Position numbers and translations under genes: made by a program. Positions 8,262 to 21,473 of a stretch of DNA of 64,000 nt are shown here, in pieces. Origin of the DNA: Guyparkeria hydrothermalis (GTDB taxonomy: Bacteria > Pseudomonadota > Gammaproteobacteria > Halothiobacillales > Halothiobacillaceae); NCBI RefSeq assembly GCF_023555375.1, contig NZ_JAJSEE010000006.1:119279-183278 (forward strand), in the 5' to 3' direction. Numbering within the stretch: the stretch's first letter is position 1; every line of letters begins with the position of its first letter. The notes beneath the pieces were generated by a model that saw only the letters and a list, made by a program, of their open reading frames with translations, was not told where the DNA came from and searched no databases.

Positions 8262-9185
8262 TCATGACTCGTCCCGGCGTTGCACCACGTGACCACCAAA
8301 GGCGTTGCGCATCATCGCGAGCACCCGGTTGCCGTAGCCCTCGTCGTCTTGGCTGGCAAAACGCATCTGCAGGGCCAGCGTCATGACCGGCGCGGCCACG
8401 CCCAGATCGATCGCCTCGATGGCCGTCCAACGGCCCTCGCCGGAGTCGGCCACGTGCGGGCGGATCGCCTCGAGACCCTGCCCTTCCTGCTTGAGTGCCT
8501 CGGCGGTGAGATCCAGCAGCCAGCTCTGTACCACCGACCCCTCGCGCCACAACTCGGTTACCTGCGCGAGGTCCAGGTCGAACTCGGATTTCTTGCGCAG
8601 CACGGCCAGCCCCTCGGCCATCGCCTGCATCATCCCGTATTCGATGCCGTTGTGGATCATCTTGGTGAAGTGCCCGGCGCCGGCCGGCCCGACATGCCCC
8701 CAGCCCGAGTCAGGGCTGGGGGCGAGCACGCGGATCGCGGGCTCGATGTGGGCAAACCCGGCCTTTGTGCCGCCCACCATCAGGCTGTAGCCGTTCTTCA
8801 GGCCCCAGACACCGCCGGAGGTGCCGCAATCCAGGAAATGCACCCCGGCCGCCTCGACCCGTTCGGCGTGCGCCATGGTCTCGCTGTACCGCGAGTTGCC
8901 CCCGTCGACCAGCACGTCACCCGGGCTCATCTGCGGCAACAATCGCTCGATCGCCTGACTGGTGATCGCGCCCGCCGGCAGCATCAACCAGATCACGCGT
9001 GGGCCGTCGAGTTCGCGGAAGACGTCGGCCTCCTCGTAGGCGGGCACGATGTGGTCTTCCTCGTGCAGCAACTCGTCGATGGGCGCCCGGCTGCGATTGT
9101 GCGCCACCACCGTGATGCCACCGCGCGACAGGCGCCGCGCCATATTGGCGCCCATGCGCCCCAGACCGAAAATGGCGAGTTTCAT
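8262..9185 (-). CDS. gnd: 6-phosphogluconate dehydrogenase, short decarboxylating type
   Basis: Oxidative decarboxylation of 6-phosphogluconate to ribulose 5-phosphate. The 307-aa protein belongs to the short dimeric-type group (like the approximately 300-aa Gnd of some Gram-positives), not the 470-aa E. coli form. Visible motifs are GLGRMGANMARRL (dinucleotide fold, residues 6-18), the substrate motif DCGTSGGVWGLKNGYSLMVGG, and the catalytic KMIHNGIEYGMMQAMAEG with Lys, Asn and Glu. The start codon has AGGAG 9 bases upstream. It is the first gene of gnd-zwf-pgi. A long in-frame extension to 9347 has atypical composition and is excluded. Confidence 0.93.
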   Translation of the reverse strand: MKLAIFGLGRMGANMARRLSRGGITVVAHNRSRAPIDELLHEEDHIVPAYEEADVFRELDGPRVIWLMLPAGAITSQAIERLLPQMSPGDVLVDGGNSRYSETMAHAERVEAAGVHFLDCGTSGGVWGLKNGYSLMVGGTKAGFAHIEPAIRVLAPSPDSGWGHVGPAGAGHFTKMIHNGIEYGMMQAMAEGLAVLRKKSEFDLDLAQVTELWREGSVVQSWLLDLTAEALKQEGQGLEAIRPHVADSGEGRWTAIEAIDLGVAAPVMTLALQMRFASQDDEGYGNRVLAMMRNAFGGHVVQRRDES

Positions 9186-9782
9186 CGGCTTACACTCCTG
9201 ATAATCGTGCAACGGGTAACCGTCCAACGGTTGAAAAACGGCGAACGGCAAAACAACGCAAGGTCCGGACCGGCCGATACCGCGCCTGCCGGGTCTTGCC
9301 AGCCCGGGAATCGTCTGGCTCCCCGACCATGCGCCCGGATCGGGCAACGGTCAACGACCGATCAACGCCGTGCCCGCTCGCCCCGTCATCACCGAGGGGG
9401 ATCGAGCAGGAACACGCGTCTAGAACAGTGAGCAAGCTTTGCGCCATGTCGGCGTGCGTCATCTCGAGACAGCCTGTTTCAAGCCTAGCCAACGCCTGTT
9501 GGTTTTCCATGACGGCCTCGCAAAAACCGGAGGCCCAGCGGCGAGAAACGACACGACAGGGATCCCGCCGTGGCGGGGGCTCGAGCGAAACCCGGCACCG
9601 GCCTGGGGCCGCAAACCGGCAAGAGAGGCCAGAAATCGCTATAATGCCCGCGATTTTGCCCGACGATCCCGACCCCCTTCCCACGGGCCAACCCCAGGGT
9701 CCCCGCGGTCGGACGGGCCACTCCGGCCGAGATAACCAGCGGCCCGGAGCCGCAACCATCAATCCGCGAGAACTCATACGCG
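9186..9782. other. Long divergent spacer between gnd and ppc
   Basis: About 600 bp without a convincing gene. It must carry promoters for the gnd operon on the minus strand and ppc on the plus strand. I see a perfect TATAAT at 9640-9645 pointing toward ppc. Reading frames across the region are rich in Arg, Pro and Ser and have no recognisable content. No RNA gene or repeat is evident. Confidence 0.45.
9640..9645 (+). promoter_or_regulatory. Candidate -10 element for ppc
   Basis: TATAAT matches the sigma-70 -10 consensus exactly and stands out in GC-rich sequence. It lies 138 bases before the ppc start. The -35 position has no good match, so the promoter may need an activator or may be fortuitous. 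Confidence 0.45.
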
Positions 9783-12602
<2,820 letters not shown>

Positions 12603-12627
12603 CCACCAGCCCGAGCCGATCAAACGC

Positions 12628-12665
12628 AAAGGCCGTCGCTCGATCCGTCGAGCGGCGGCCTTTTT
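12628..12665 (+). terminator. Rho-independent terminator after ppc
   Basis: A long GC stem (GGCCGTCGCTCGA with TCGAGCGGCGGCC, one mismatch) with a short loop and TTTTT, 26 bases after the ppc stop. The AAA on the 5' side could make it work for the converging malQ as well. Confidence 0.85.
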
Positions 12666-12693
12666 CATGACACACCGGACAACCGGCGCGGGC

Positions 12694-14142
12694 TCAGGGA
12701 AGTCGGTCGTGGCGGGCCAGCCGTTCGCGAAGCCGCTGGGCGAGGCGATCATCCAGCGCTCCGGTCGGCACCCGCCAGCACCAGTTGCCCTCGCGGGTTC
12801 CCGGGACGTTGATGCGCGCCTCGGAGCCGAGCCCCAGCACGTCACCGACCGGCAGCATCGCGAGGTTCGCCGGCGATCCGAGTGCGGACTCGATCAAGGC
12901 CTCGGGCATCGGCAGTCCCGGGTCGATCCCCTGCATCGACTCGAGCCAGCGACGCACACGGGCACGGCTCGCCTCGTCGAGCGACAACCACCAGCCGAGC
13001 GAGGTGTCGTTGTCGTGCGTCCCGGTGTAGACGACACTCCGCTCCCGATGATGCACCGGCAGATGGGGGTTTCCCTCGTTGCCGTCGAAGGCGAATTGCA
13101 GGACCACCATGCCCGGCAGCCCGAAGCGATCGCGCAACTCGATCACCTCGTCGGTGATCACGCCCAGGTCCTCGGCCACCAGGGGCAAGCGGTCGCCTGC
13201 CACCGATTCGAGCGCTTCGAGCAGCGACGCCCCCGGACCGGTTACCCATCGCCCCTGCGTGGCATCCGGGGCCTCGACGGGGATCGCCCAGTAACCGGCA
13301 ATCCCCCTAAAGTGATCGATCCGTACCCAGTCATACAAGGCCAGGTGTCGGGCGAGCCGTTGCTTCCACCACGAGAACCCGTCCGCCGCCATGCGCGAGT
13401 AGTCGAACAACGGGTTGCCCCAGCGCTGCCCGGTGGCGGAAAAGTAGTCGGGCGGCACCCCGGCCACCACGCTGGGCCGGCCACTGGCATCGAGCTGGAA
13501 CAACGACCGATTGGCCCAGACATCGGCCGAGTCGCCGGCCACGAAGATCGGCAGATCGCCGAACAGACACAGCGCACGCTCTCGGGCTTGCTTGCGCAAC
13601 GCCTGCCATTGCCGTTCGAGCAGGAACTGCTCGAAGGCGACCGCCTCGATGCGATCGCCATGGGCCTGCTCGATGACCCGCATGGCCTCGGGTTCGCGGT
13701 CCCTGAGTCCGTCCGGCCACTCCAGCCAGCAACGACCGTCCTGCTCGCCGCGGATCACCATGAAATGCGCGTAATCCTCGAGCCAATGCGATTCGCGTTC
13801 ACGAAACCGTTCGAATCCCGAGCGCAGGGCCTCGCCGGCGCCCTCACCCCGCCGTCGTGCCTCCACCGATACCCCGGGAGCGAAACCGGGATCCGTGGCG
13901 AGATCGGCTTCGTCCAGATAGGCCGGTTCCAGGGCGAACGAGGAAAGGCACTGGTAGGGACTGTTGTCGGGATGGGTGGGCCCCAGGGGCAGCACCTGCC
14001 ATACCGACAGGCCGGACTCGGCGAGAAACCGGAGTACCTCGCGGGCATCGTCCCCGAATCCGGGAGTCGCCAGGCTGCCGATCGGCAGGAGCAGCCCCGC
14101 GCGTCGGCGCGTGGCCGGCGGCTCAAACGGCGTGGCGGTCAT
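12694..14142 (-). CDS. malQ: 4-alpha-glucanotransferase (amylomaltase, GH77)
   Basis: MalQ transfers alpha-1,4-glucan segments between maltodextrins, recycling linear oligosaccharides released from glycogen. The protein of about 482 residues is a compact GH77 without the long N-terminal extension of E. coli MalQ. Catalytic residues are in VRIDHFRG (Asp nucleophile), VAEDLG (Glu acid/base) and THDNDT (Asp). N-terminal GLLLPIGSLATPGFGD and the LPLGPTHPDNSPYQCLSSFA block are typical. ATG at 14142 has GGAG at 5 bases. A GTG at 14157 overlapping the upstream stop is an alternative start. It sits directly behind the GH57 gene. Confidence 0.93.
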   Translation of the reverse strand: MTATPFEPPATRRRAGLLLPIGSLATPGFGDDAREVLRFLAESGLSVWQVLPLGPTHPDNSPYQCLSSFALEPAYLDEADLATDPGFAPGVSVEARRRGEGAGEALRSGFERFRERESHWLEDYAHFMVIRGEQDGRCWLEWPDGLRDREPEAMRVIEQAHGDRIEAVAFEQFLLERQWQALRKQARERALCLFGDLPIFVAGDSADVWANRSLFQLDASGRPSVVAGVPPDYFSATGQRWGNPLFDYSRMAADGFSWWKQRLARHLALYDWVRIDHFRGIAGYWAIPVEAPDATQGRWVTGPGASLLEALESVAGDRLPLVAEDLGVITDEVIELRDRFGLPGMVVLQFAFDGNEGNPHLPVHHRERSVVYTGTHDNDTSLGWWLSLDEASRARVRRWLESMQGIDPGLPMPEALIESALGSPANLAMLPVGDVLGLGSEARINVPGTREGNWCWRVPTGALDDRLAQRLRERLARHDRLP

Positions 14143-14153
14143 CGGGGCTCCGC

Positions 14154-15872
14154 TCACGCCTGGCCCCGACGCATCGTGCCGCCACCGGTCACCTGTCCCG
14201 GCTTGCTGGTCGGCACGCTGATCGGCTCGTCCAGGTTGGCCGGGACGGGGCGCTCGAGCAGTTCGTAGAGACGGGCCAGCTGCAGCCGGAACAACCGGTC
14301 GAAATCGCGTGTGGCCTCGGCCGGGTTGTCGTCACCGAACCACCAGAACCAGTCCGATCCCTCGCAGACGGCCAGCTGCTGGGCGTTGCGCGCACGGGTT
14401 TCCTGGTTCCAGCGACCTCGCGCCTCGGCCTCGATGTAGGCGCGTCGCGCCTCGACCAGACGGTCCCAGGCGCGGTTCTTGGCCGGCTCGCCGATCCAGG
14501 TGGCGAGGTTGCCGTACACCCAGCTGCCCGCGACCAGTGCCTTCAATTCCACGTGCTCGGGCGCGCGGTCAAGCACGGCGGAGAACGTCGTCATCTCGAT
14601 ACGCGGATGGGCGGACAGGCGCTTGTACAGCCCGTCGAGCAGCCAGAAACCGTTGTCGGGGTAGTGCTCCCAGGCATTCTCGCCATCCAGGATGATCGGC
14701 ACCACGGGTGCCTCGACCCCCAGGTGGTCACAGGTGTCGGCGATCGAGACCAGGTGATGGGTGAGATCCTCGACCGCGTCGTCGGCATGCCAGTTCTGAT
14801 AGTCGAACCCGATTCGGTCCGACAGGCCGTCGTCGCGGAAGAACAGGCGCAGCGATTGGCCGGGCCGCGCGAACACGCGGTGCTCGCAGTGCAGCGCCTG
14901 GTGGGCGTGGTTCAGGCTGTTGCGCAGCACCTGCTGGCCGCTCGCCGCCCAGGAAAAGCCGGCCTCGTCGAGCAGCCGCACGGTCGGCTCGGAGATCGCG
15001 CCCTCCGAGGGCCAACAACCGGTGGGATCGCGGCCCAACAGGCGGCGAAACACCTCGCGACCGTGATCGATATGCCAGCGGGCGCGCTCCTCGCCGTCGG
15101 GGTACACCTCGGCCCGGGGTGACGGGGCATCCGGCTCGGCTTCGTGCCCGGCACGCAGATCCTGGAGCAGGGGCAGGATCGGGTGGGCGTAGGGCGTCAT
15201 GGACAGCTCGATCTGACCACGGTCGGCCAGCCGACCATAGCGGTCGAACAGGTCACCGATCGTCTCGCCAATCACGTGGAGCAGGGATTGTCGCGCCGTC
15301 GCATTGAACCCGCCATCGTTCGCCAACAACTCGCGAAGGCGGGAATCGCCCTGGCGCAAGGTCTCGCCCGCCCAGGCCAGGTGATACCACGCCGAGAGGT
15401 CACCGATGAGGGCATCGCTGGCATAGCCCGCCGGGTCGGCGGTATCCAGCAACCCTTCGACGGCGGCGACCAGTCGCGAGAACGGCTCAAACCGTTCGAT
15501 CATGCGTTCCCGATGGGCTCGCAACAGGCCGTGCAGCACCGCCAGGCGCCGCTCGCCGGTCACCGCGGCGGGCTCGACCAGCGCGACGAGCATCGGGTCG
15601 CGCAATTGCGTGATATCGCCGGTCTGGCGGTAACGCTCGATCTGGCTGGCGTAATCGGCCAGCTGCTCGAGGAGGATCGGCACGAAATTGACCACCACGC
15701 GCGCCTCGGGCCAGCGTTCGAGATGGGCGGCCATGTCGGCGTAGTCCTTGATCGCGTGCAGGTAGGTCCAGGGCTGCTGGTACACGCCGTCGCGCGGGTC
15801 GCGATATTCCGGCTGGTGCATGTGCCAGAGAAAGACCACCGACACGGTCCTCGCGGGGCGATGGGTAGCCAT
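14154..15872 (-). CDS. Glycoside hydrolase family 57 protein (alpha-glucan-active)
   Basis: A 572-aa cytosolic enzyme of family GH57, a retaining alpha-glucan hydrolase/transferase group. The N-terminus carries FLWHMHQPEYRDP, the HxHQP signature of the (beta/alpha)7 barrel. Later blocks include GCWPSEGAISEP and VPIILDGENAWEHYP, which hold the acidic residues expected in GH57 catalytic regions. No signal peptide is visible. Adjacency to malQ, glgC, glgB and glgA suggests a role in glycogen turnover. I cannot tell amylase from 4-alpha-glucanotransferase or branching activity by eye. The gene overlaps the alternative malQ start, so both are probably co-transcribed. Confidence 0.85.
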   Translation of the reverse strand: MATHRPARTVSVVFLWHMHQPEYRDPRDGVYQQPWTYLHAIKDYADMAAHLERWPEARVVVNFVPILLEQLADYASQIERYRQTGDITQLRDPMLVALVEPAAVTGERRLAVLHGLLRAHRERMIERFEPFSRLVAAVEGLLDTADPAGYASDALIGDLSAWYHLAWAGETLRQGDSRLRELLANDGGFNATARQSLLHVIGETIGDLFDRYGRLADRGQIELSMTPYAHPILPLLQDLRAGHEAEPDAPSPRAEVYPDGEERARWHIDHGREVFRRLLGRDPTGCWPSEGAISEPTVRLLDEAGFSWAASGQQVLRNSLNHAHQALHCEHRVFARPGQSLRLFFRDDGLSDRIGFDYQNWHADDAVEDLTHHLVSIADTCDHLGVEAPVVPIILDGENAWEHYPDNGFWLLDGLYKRLSAHPRIEMTTFSAVLDRAPEHVELKALVAGSWVYGNLATWIGEPAKNRAWDRLVEARRAYIEAEARGRWNQETRARNAQQLAVCEGSDWFWWFGDDNPAEATRDFDRLFRLQLARLYELLERPVPANLDEPISVPTSKPGQVTGGGTMRRGQA

Positions 15873-16118
15873 GACGAAATCACCCGATGGGCGCCACCGG
15901 CGCCCGGTTGGTCGTGAAGGAAGATCGGCACAAATGCCATGTCACTCTGGCAGCCCCCGCAGGGTGCGCCTTGAGCCGGGCAACGGCGGCGTTGTCGTCC
16001 TTGGAAAGGGGATCACCCTGCCGCGGCGGACGAGCGCCTTGCGTCTGCCCCGCTCAAGGCACGCAGAGCGGTTGGCATTCGTGCAGACCTCCCTGAAGGT
16101 CGCTGCCCCGAACCGGGT

Positions 16119-17390
16119 TCAGCGCACCATGTGGAGCTTTTGACCCAGCATTTGCGGGGTTACCAGCACCACGCCCGTCGGGCTGACCTCGAACCGTTCC
16201 TTGTCCGATTCCGGGTCCACCCCGATCTTCATGCCGGGCGGGATCAGGCAGCCCTTGTCGATCACCGCCCGGCGCACCTCGGCCCCCTCGCCCACCTGGA
16301 CGTTGGGCAGGATGACCGCGTCCTCGACGTAGGCCTGTTCGCGCACCATCACGTTGGAGAACAACAGGGAATGGCGCACCACGGCCCCCGAGATGATGCA
16401 GCCACCGCTCACCATCGAGTCGATCGCCATGCCGCGCCGCCCATCCTCGTCGAAGACGAACTTCGCCGGCGGCAACTGCTCCTGGTAGGTCCAGATGGGC
16501 CAGTCGGTGTCGTAGAGATTGAGGTCCGGCTGCACCCCGATTAGCTCGAGGTTGGCCGACCAGTACGCATCGATGGTGCCCACGTCGCGCCAGTACGGCT
16601 GGTCGGTCAGGCCCGGTTCGCGGAACGGGTAGGCGTAGACCTGGTGCTCCTCGATCAGGCGCGGGATGACGTTCTTGCCGAAATCGTGCTCGGAATCGGG
16701 ATCGTCGGCGTCGAGGATCAGCTGCTCGAACAGGAATTCCGTGCGGAAGACGTAGATGCCCATCGAGGCGAGCGACGAGTCGGGCGAGCTCGGCATGCGC
16801 GGCGGGTCGTCGGGCTTTTCCACGAAGCTCTCGATGCGCCCTTCCCGGTCGATGCCCATCACGCCGAAGGCGCGGGCCTGGTCGACCGGCACCTCGATGC
16901 AGCCGATGGTCAGGTCCGCGCCCTTTTCCACGTGGTAGGCAATCATCGGGCCGTAGTCCATCTTGTAGACGTGGTCGCCGGCGAGGATCAGGGTGTATTC
17001 CGACTCGTGCGCGCGCAGGATGTCGATGTTCTGGTAGACCGCATCCGCCGTGCCGCTGTACCAGGACTGGTCGTTCATGCGCTGCTGGGCGGGCAGCAGT
17101 TCGACGAACTCGCCGCGGGCGACGTGGTTGCCGCCCCAGCCGAGCTGCACGTGCTTGATCAACGAATGGGCCTTGTACTGCGTGAGCACGCCCATGCGGC
17201 GAATGCCGGAGTTGACGCAATTGGAGAGCGGGAAGTCGATGATGCGGAACTTGCCGCCGAACGGCACGGCCGGTTTGGCCCGCCAGTCGGTCAACTGGCG
17301 CAGTCGCGAGCCGCGTCCACCCGCCAGCACCAACGCCAACGTGTCCCTGGTGATTCGACTGACCAGTCGCTTGGGGCTGTCGACAATCAT
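16119..17390 (-). CDS. glgC: Glucose-1-phosphate adenylyltransferase
   Basis: GlgC makes ADP-glucose from ATP and glucose 1-phosphate, the committed step of glycogen synthesis, and is usually allosterically controlled. The 423-aa protein has [14 protein letters not shown] (nucleotide loop), [34 protein letters not shown], and a C-terminal left-handed beta-helix with hexapeptide-like repeats from about residue 310. The start is an ATG at 17390, divergent from glgB. GH57 and malQ follow on the same strand, but after a 246-bp gap. Confidence 0.96.
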   Translation of the reverse strand: MIVDSPKRLVSRITRDTLALVLAGGRGSRLRQLTDWRAKPAVPFGGKFRIIDFPLSNCVNSGIRRMGVLTQYKAHSLIKHVQLGWGGNHVARGEFVELLPAQQRMNDQSWYSGTADAVYQNIDILRAHESEYTLILAGDHVYKMDYGPMIAYHVEKGADLTIGCIEVPVDQARAFGVMGIDREGRIESFVEKPDDPPRMPSSPDSSLASMGIYVFRTEFLFEQLILDADDPDSEHDFGKNVIPRLIEEHQVYAYPFREPGLTDQPYWRDVGTIDAYWSANLELIGVQPDLNLYDTDWPIWTYQEQLPPAKFVFDEDGRRGMAIDSMVSGGCIISGAVVRHSLLFSNVMVREQAYVEDAVILPNVQVGEGAEVRRAVIDKGCLIPPGMKIGVDPESDKERFEVSPTGVVLVTPQMLGQKLHMVR

Positions 17391-17673
17391 CCCGAAATTC
17401 CTCTCGCGCTCCTTGATTCGAGGCAGGCCCTCGTTGCCTGATGCCTGCCAGCCATGAGCCTAGCGCATCCCCGTTTCCCGGGTATAACAATTTTGCGCCA
17501 AACCGACCGACTCACCCTGGCTCGCCGCCGACCGGCCGCTATGCCATAGTCGGGCCATCGTGGGACCATGGTTCGGCACGGTCGAGTCCGGCGCTGTCTG
17601 ATCGCCGCCAGGTAACCTCGGGCTCCGTCAGGGAATCCCCACCCGCGCGCCAAACAACCGGGATCAATTTCGC
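17391..17673. promoter_or_regulatory. Divergent glgC-glgB promoter region
   Basis: A 283-bp spacer that must hold the start sites for both directions of the glycogen cluster. AT-richer patches occur near 17482-17495 (GGTATAACAATTTT) and near 17541-17550 (TGCCATAGT), candidate -10 regions for glgC and glgB respectively. No clear operator repeat is visible. Confidence 0.35.
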
Positions 17674-19845
17674 ATGGAAAACGACCTTCAAGCCCTCGTC
17701 GATTCGCGCCACCACGACCCGCACCGGGTCCTGGGCGTGCACGCCGTCGACGACGAGAACCTCCAGCTGCGCACCTATCAGCCGCACGCCGAGGCAGTCG
17801 AGACCGTCGACCGCGACGGCGAGCCCATGGCCTTGAACCCGCACCCGGATTGCCCGGGCCTGTTCGAGGTGACCCTGCCCCGCTCCTGGGTGCCCAAGCA
17901 CCCGAGTTACACGGTCACCCTGCCCGACGGGCACCGCTACGACATCGTCGATCCCTACAGCTTTTTGCCCACGGTCGGCGAACTCGACCTGCACCTGTTT
18001 GCCGAGGGGCGCCACCTGCAGCTCTGGCAGATGCTGGGCGCCCAGGTGCTCTCGGTCGACGAGGTGGTCGGCACCCGGTTTTCGGTCTGGGCCCCCAACG
18101 CCGAACGCGTCAGCCTGGTCGGCACGTTCAACGACTGGGACGGCCGCCGCCACCCCATGCGCGTGTTGGGCGACAGTGGCGTCTGGGAGCTGTTCGTCCC
18201 GGGCATTACGGTCGGCGACCTGTACAAGTTCGAGATCACCAGCCGGCTCACCGGCGAGACGCGGCTGCGCACCGATCCTCTCGGCCGGGCCTTCGAGCTG
18301 CGCCCCGACACCGCCGCGATCGTCCCCGATTTTCAGCCCTACGAATGGCAGGACGATGACTGGATCGCCCGCCGGGAGCACTGGCAATGGGACCAGGCGC
18401 CGATGGCGACCTACGAGGTCCACCTGGGCTCCTGGCGCCAACCCGACGGTCGCTTTCCGACCTACGACGAACTCGCCGACCAACTGATCCCCTACGTCCA
18501 GGAGCGTGGCTTTACCCACATCGAGCTGCTGCCGGTCACCGAGCATCCCTTCGATGCCTCGTGGGGTTACCAGACCACCGGCTATTTCGCCCCGACCAGC
18601 CGCTTCGGCAGCCCGACCGCCTTCTGCCGCTTCGTCGACCGGGCCCATGCCGCGGGCATCGGTGTCATCCTCGACTGGGTGCCCGCGCATTTCCCGCGTG
18701 ACGAGTTCGCCCTGGCGCGCTTCGACGGCAGCGCGCTCTACGAGCACGAGGATCCCCGTCGTGGCGAGCACCGCGACTGGGGCACCCTGATCTTCAACTA
18801 CGGCCGCCGCGAGGTGCAGAACTTCCTGATCGCCTCGGCGCAGTACTGGATCGAGCAACTCCACCTCGACGGCCTGCGCGTCGATGCGGTCGCCTCGATG
18901 CTCTACCTCGACTACTCCCGCCAGGGCGACGACTGGCTGCCCAACCGCCACGGGGGTCGGGAAAACCTCGAGGCGATCGAGTTCCTGCAGCGACTCAACC
19001 ACACCATCCTGTCGCGCAACCCCGGCACGCTGATGATCGCCGAGGAATCCACCGCCTGGCCGATGGTCTCCCGGCCGCCCGAACACGGCGGTCTCGGGTT
19101 TTCCATGAAGTGGAACATGGGCTGGATGAACGACTCGCTCGCCTACCTCGCCGAAGACCCGCTTCACCGGCCGCATCACCACAACCGCCTGACCTTCGGC
19201 CTGCTGTACGCGTTTTCCGAGAACTTCGTGTTGCCGCTGTCACACGACGAGGTGGTCCACGGCAAGCGCGCCCTGCCCGCCAAGATGCCCGGCGACGAGT
19301 GGCAGCGATTCGCGAACCTGCGCCTGCTGCTCGCCTGGCAGTACACCTTCCCGGGGAAGAAGCTCCTGTTCATGGGCGACGAGTTCGGCCAGGGCAACGA
19401 ATGGTCGCACGCGCACGAACTGGACTGGTGGATGCTCGAGTACCCGCCGCATCAGGGCATCCAGGCCCTGGTCGACCAGCTCAACTTCCGCTACCGGCAC
19501 GAGCCGGCACTGCACGAGCGCGATTTCGAGCCCGGCGGCTTTACCTGGATCGACTGCAACGACCGCAATCAGTCGGTGATCAGCTTCCGACGCGACGGCC
19601 ACTTCGAGACGGTGGTGGTGGTCATCAACTTCACCCCGGTCGAGCGACCCGGCTACCGTATCGGCGTGCCCGAGCCCGGGCGCTACCAGGTGCTGCTGAA
19701 CACCGACAGCGAGGGGTTCGGCGGATCGGGCCAAAACCCGTCCCCCGGCGCGGCCGAGGCCACGCCCTGGCACGACCAGCCAGCAAGCCTGACGCTTGAT
19801 CTGCCCGGCCTGTCGGCGGTGGTGCTAAAGCACGGCGGCGACTGA
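17674..19845 (+). CDS. glgB: 1,4-alpha-glucan branching enzyme
   Basis: GlgB introduces alpha-1,6 branches into glycogen. At 723 aa it matches the long bacterial form: an N1 carbohydrate-binding region (about 1-110), a CBM48 domain (about 125-225), the GH13 catalytic barrel, and an all-beta C-domain. Catalytic residues are in [17 protein letters not shown] (Asp), IAEEST (Glu) and [10 protein letters not shown] (Asp). The start ATG has only a weak GGGAT site 8 bases upstream. glgA follows 173 bases later on the same strand. Confidence 0.96.
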   Translation: MENDLQALVDSRHHDPHRVLGVHAVDDENLQLRTYQPHAEAVETVDRDGEPMALNPHPDCPGLFEVTLPRSWVPKHPSYTVTLPDGHRYDIVDPYSFLPTVGELDLHLFAEGRHLQLWQMLGAQVLSVDEVVGTRFSVWAPNAERVSLVGTFNDWDGRRHPMRVLGDSGVWELFVPGITVGDLYKFEITSRLTGETRLRTDPLGRAFELRPDTAAIVPDFQPYEWQDDDWIARREHWQWDQAPMATYEVHLGSWRQPDGRFPTYDELADQLIPYVQERGFTHIELLPVTEHPFDASWGYQTTGYFAPTSRFGSPTAFCRFVDRAHAAGIGVILDWVPAHFPRDEFALARFDGSALYEHEDPRRGEHRDWGTLIFNYGRREVQNFLIASAQYWIEQLHLDGLRVDAVASMLYLDYSRQGDDWLPNRHGGRENLEAIEFLQRLNHTILSRNPGTLMIAEESTAWPMVSRPPEHGGLGFSMKWNMGWMNDSLAYLAEDPLHRPHHHNRLTFGLLYAFSENFVLPLSHDEVVHGKRALPAKMPGDEWQRFANLRLLLAWQYTFPGKKLLFMGDEFGQGNEWSHAHELDWWMLEYPPHQGIQALVDQLNFRYRHEPALHERDFEPGGFTWIDCNDRNQSVISFRRDGHFETVVVVINFTPVERPGYRIGVPEPGRYQVLLNTDSEGFGGSGQNPSPGAAEATPWHDQPASLTLDLPGLSAVVLKHGGD

Positions 19846-20018
19846 CGACTCCCGCTGTGCCGAACCCACCACGGTCGGATAACATGCGATACTTGGCGGT
19901 TTGGGGAACGCGTTCAACGTGTCCCCAAGGCGTGACCCAAGGCATCACCCCAGGGGCGTGACGCCCTTTCGGCGCCGCCTGATCCGGCCGCCCCAACCGT
20001 TATCAAGGAGATACCGAC

Positions 20019-21473
20019 GTGTCGCTGTCTGTGCTGTTTGCGACGAGTGAAGCCTATCCCCTGATCAAGACCGGGGGGCTCGCCGACGTCTCCGGCGCGC
20101 TCCCCGCCGCGCTCACCGAACTGGGAGTCGACGTGCGCCTGGTCCTGCCGCGCTACGGCGATCTCGCCCTGCGCGAGGACCAGACCACCGAACACCTCGC
20201 GCGTCTCGACGTGCTGGGCCAGCCGGTCGACATCCTGCATACCGTCATGCCCGACAGCGGCGTGCGCGTCTATCTGGTGGACCACCCCACCTTCTCGGCA
20301 CGCCAGGGCAACCCGTACATGGGTCCGGACGGCAATTCCTGGCACGACAACCCCGACCGCTTCGCCCTGTTCGCGCGCGCGGCCGTCGCGGTCGCCACCG
20401 GCGAGGTCGATCCCGATTGGCGTCCGGACGTCGTGCACGCCAACGACTGGCAGACCGGCCTGATCCCGGCCCTGCTCCACGAGGCGGAAAAGCCGCAGAC
20501 GGTCTTCACCCTGCACAACCTCGCCTACCAGGGCGTGTTCGACCGCTCCACCTTCGAACGCCTCGGACTGCCGTGGAGCCTGTGGCGTCCGGACGGACTC
20601 GAGTTCTGGGGCAACATGTCGTTCATCAAGGGCGGCATCGTGTTCGCCGATCGCATCACCACGGTCAGTCCCAACTACGCACGCGAGATCCAGACACCCG
20701 AATTCGGCTACGGGCTCGACGGGTTGCTGCGCCACCGGCGCGACTCGCTGGTCGGCATCCTCAACGGCATCGGCTCGGACTGGAACCCGGAAACCGACCC
20801 GGCCCTGGTCGCGCCCTATTCACGCGAGACGCTCGACGGCAAGGCCGCCAACAAGGCAGCCCTTCAGAAAGAGCTCGGCCTGCCGATACGAGACGACGTG
20901 CCCCTGATCGTGCACGTCGGCCGACTGGTCGAGCAGAAGGGCATCGACCTGGTCATCCAGGCCCTGTCGATGCTGGGCCAGCGCGACGTGCAGTTCGCCT
21001 GCCTGGGCAGCGGCGAACGCCGCTTCGAGCAGGCCCTGCGGGCACGCGCCGAGGCCGACCCCGAGCGCATCGCGGTGCGCATCGGCTACGACGAGGGGCT
21101 GGCCCACCGTCTTGAGGGAGGGGGCGATGCGTTCATCATGCCGAGTCGTTTCGAGCCCTGCGGGCTCAACCAGCTCTACAGCCTGCGCTACGGCACCGTA
21201 CCGATCGTGCACAGCGTCGGCGGCCTGGCCGACACCGTCACGCCGGTCACGCCGGCCACCCTGCGTGACGGCAGCGCGACGGGCATCGTCATGAACCACG
21301 TCGACGTCAACTCGATCCTCTGGTCGATCGACGAGTTCACCGCCCTGTTCAATCGTCCCGACGATCTGTCACAGGTGCGCCGGCAGGCGATGGCCCAGCA
21401 GTACGACTGGGGGGCCAGTGCGCGCTCCTACCTGGAGCTCTATCACGCGATATCGAACGCTGAACCGCAATGA
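20019..21473 (+). CDS. glgA: Glycogen synthase (ADP-glucose)
   Basis: GlgA extends alpha-1,4-glucan chains from ADP-glucose (GT5). The 484-aa protein has the N-terminal KTGGLADVSGALP loop that binds ADP-glucose, HANDWQTGLIP, and in the C-terminal Rossmann domain the PSRFEPCGLNQLYSLRYGTVPIV block with the catalytic Glu. The start is GTG with an excellent AAGGAGAT site 8 bases upstream. The stop codon overlaps the next gene's start (ATGATGA region), implying translational coupling to the DUF1631 gene. Confidence 0.96.
   Translation: MSLSVLFATSEAYPLIKTGGLADVSGALPAALTELGVDVRLVLPRYGDLALREDQTTEHLARLDVLGQPVDILHTVMPDSGVRVYLVDHPTFSARQGNPYMGPDGNSWHDNPDRFALFARAAVAVATGEVDPDWRPDVVHANDWQTGLIPALLHEAEKPQTVFTLHNLAYQGVFDRSTFERLGLPWSLWRPDGLEFWGNMSFIKGGIVFADRITTVSPNYAREIQTPEFGYGLDGLLRHRRDSLVGILNGIGSDWNPETDPALVAPYSRETLDGKAANKAALQKELGLPIRDDVPLIVHVGRLVEQKGIDLVIQALSMLGQRDVQFACLGSGERRFEQALRARAEADPERIAVRIGYDEGLAHRLEGGGDAFIMPSRFEPCGLNQLYSLRYGTVPIVHSVGGLADTVTPVTPATLRDGSATGIVMNHVDVNSILWSIDEFTALFNRPDDLSQVRRQAMAQQYDWGASARSYLELYHAISNAEPQ

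Noticed and set aside
16054..17490. 478-codon minus-strand frame overlapping glgC
   Set aside because: Out-of-frame reading of glgC with Arg/Gly-rich content; glgC itself has every expected motif.
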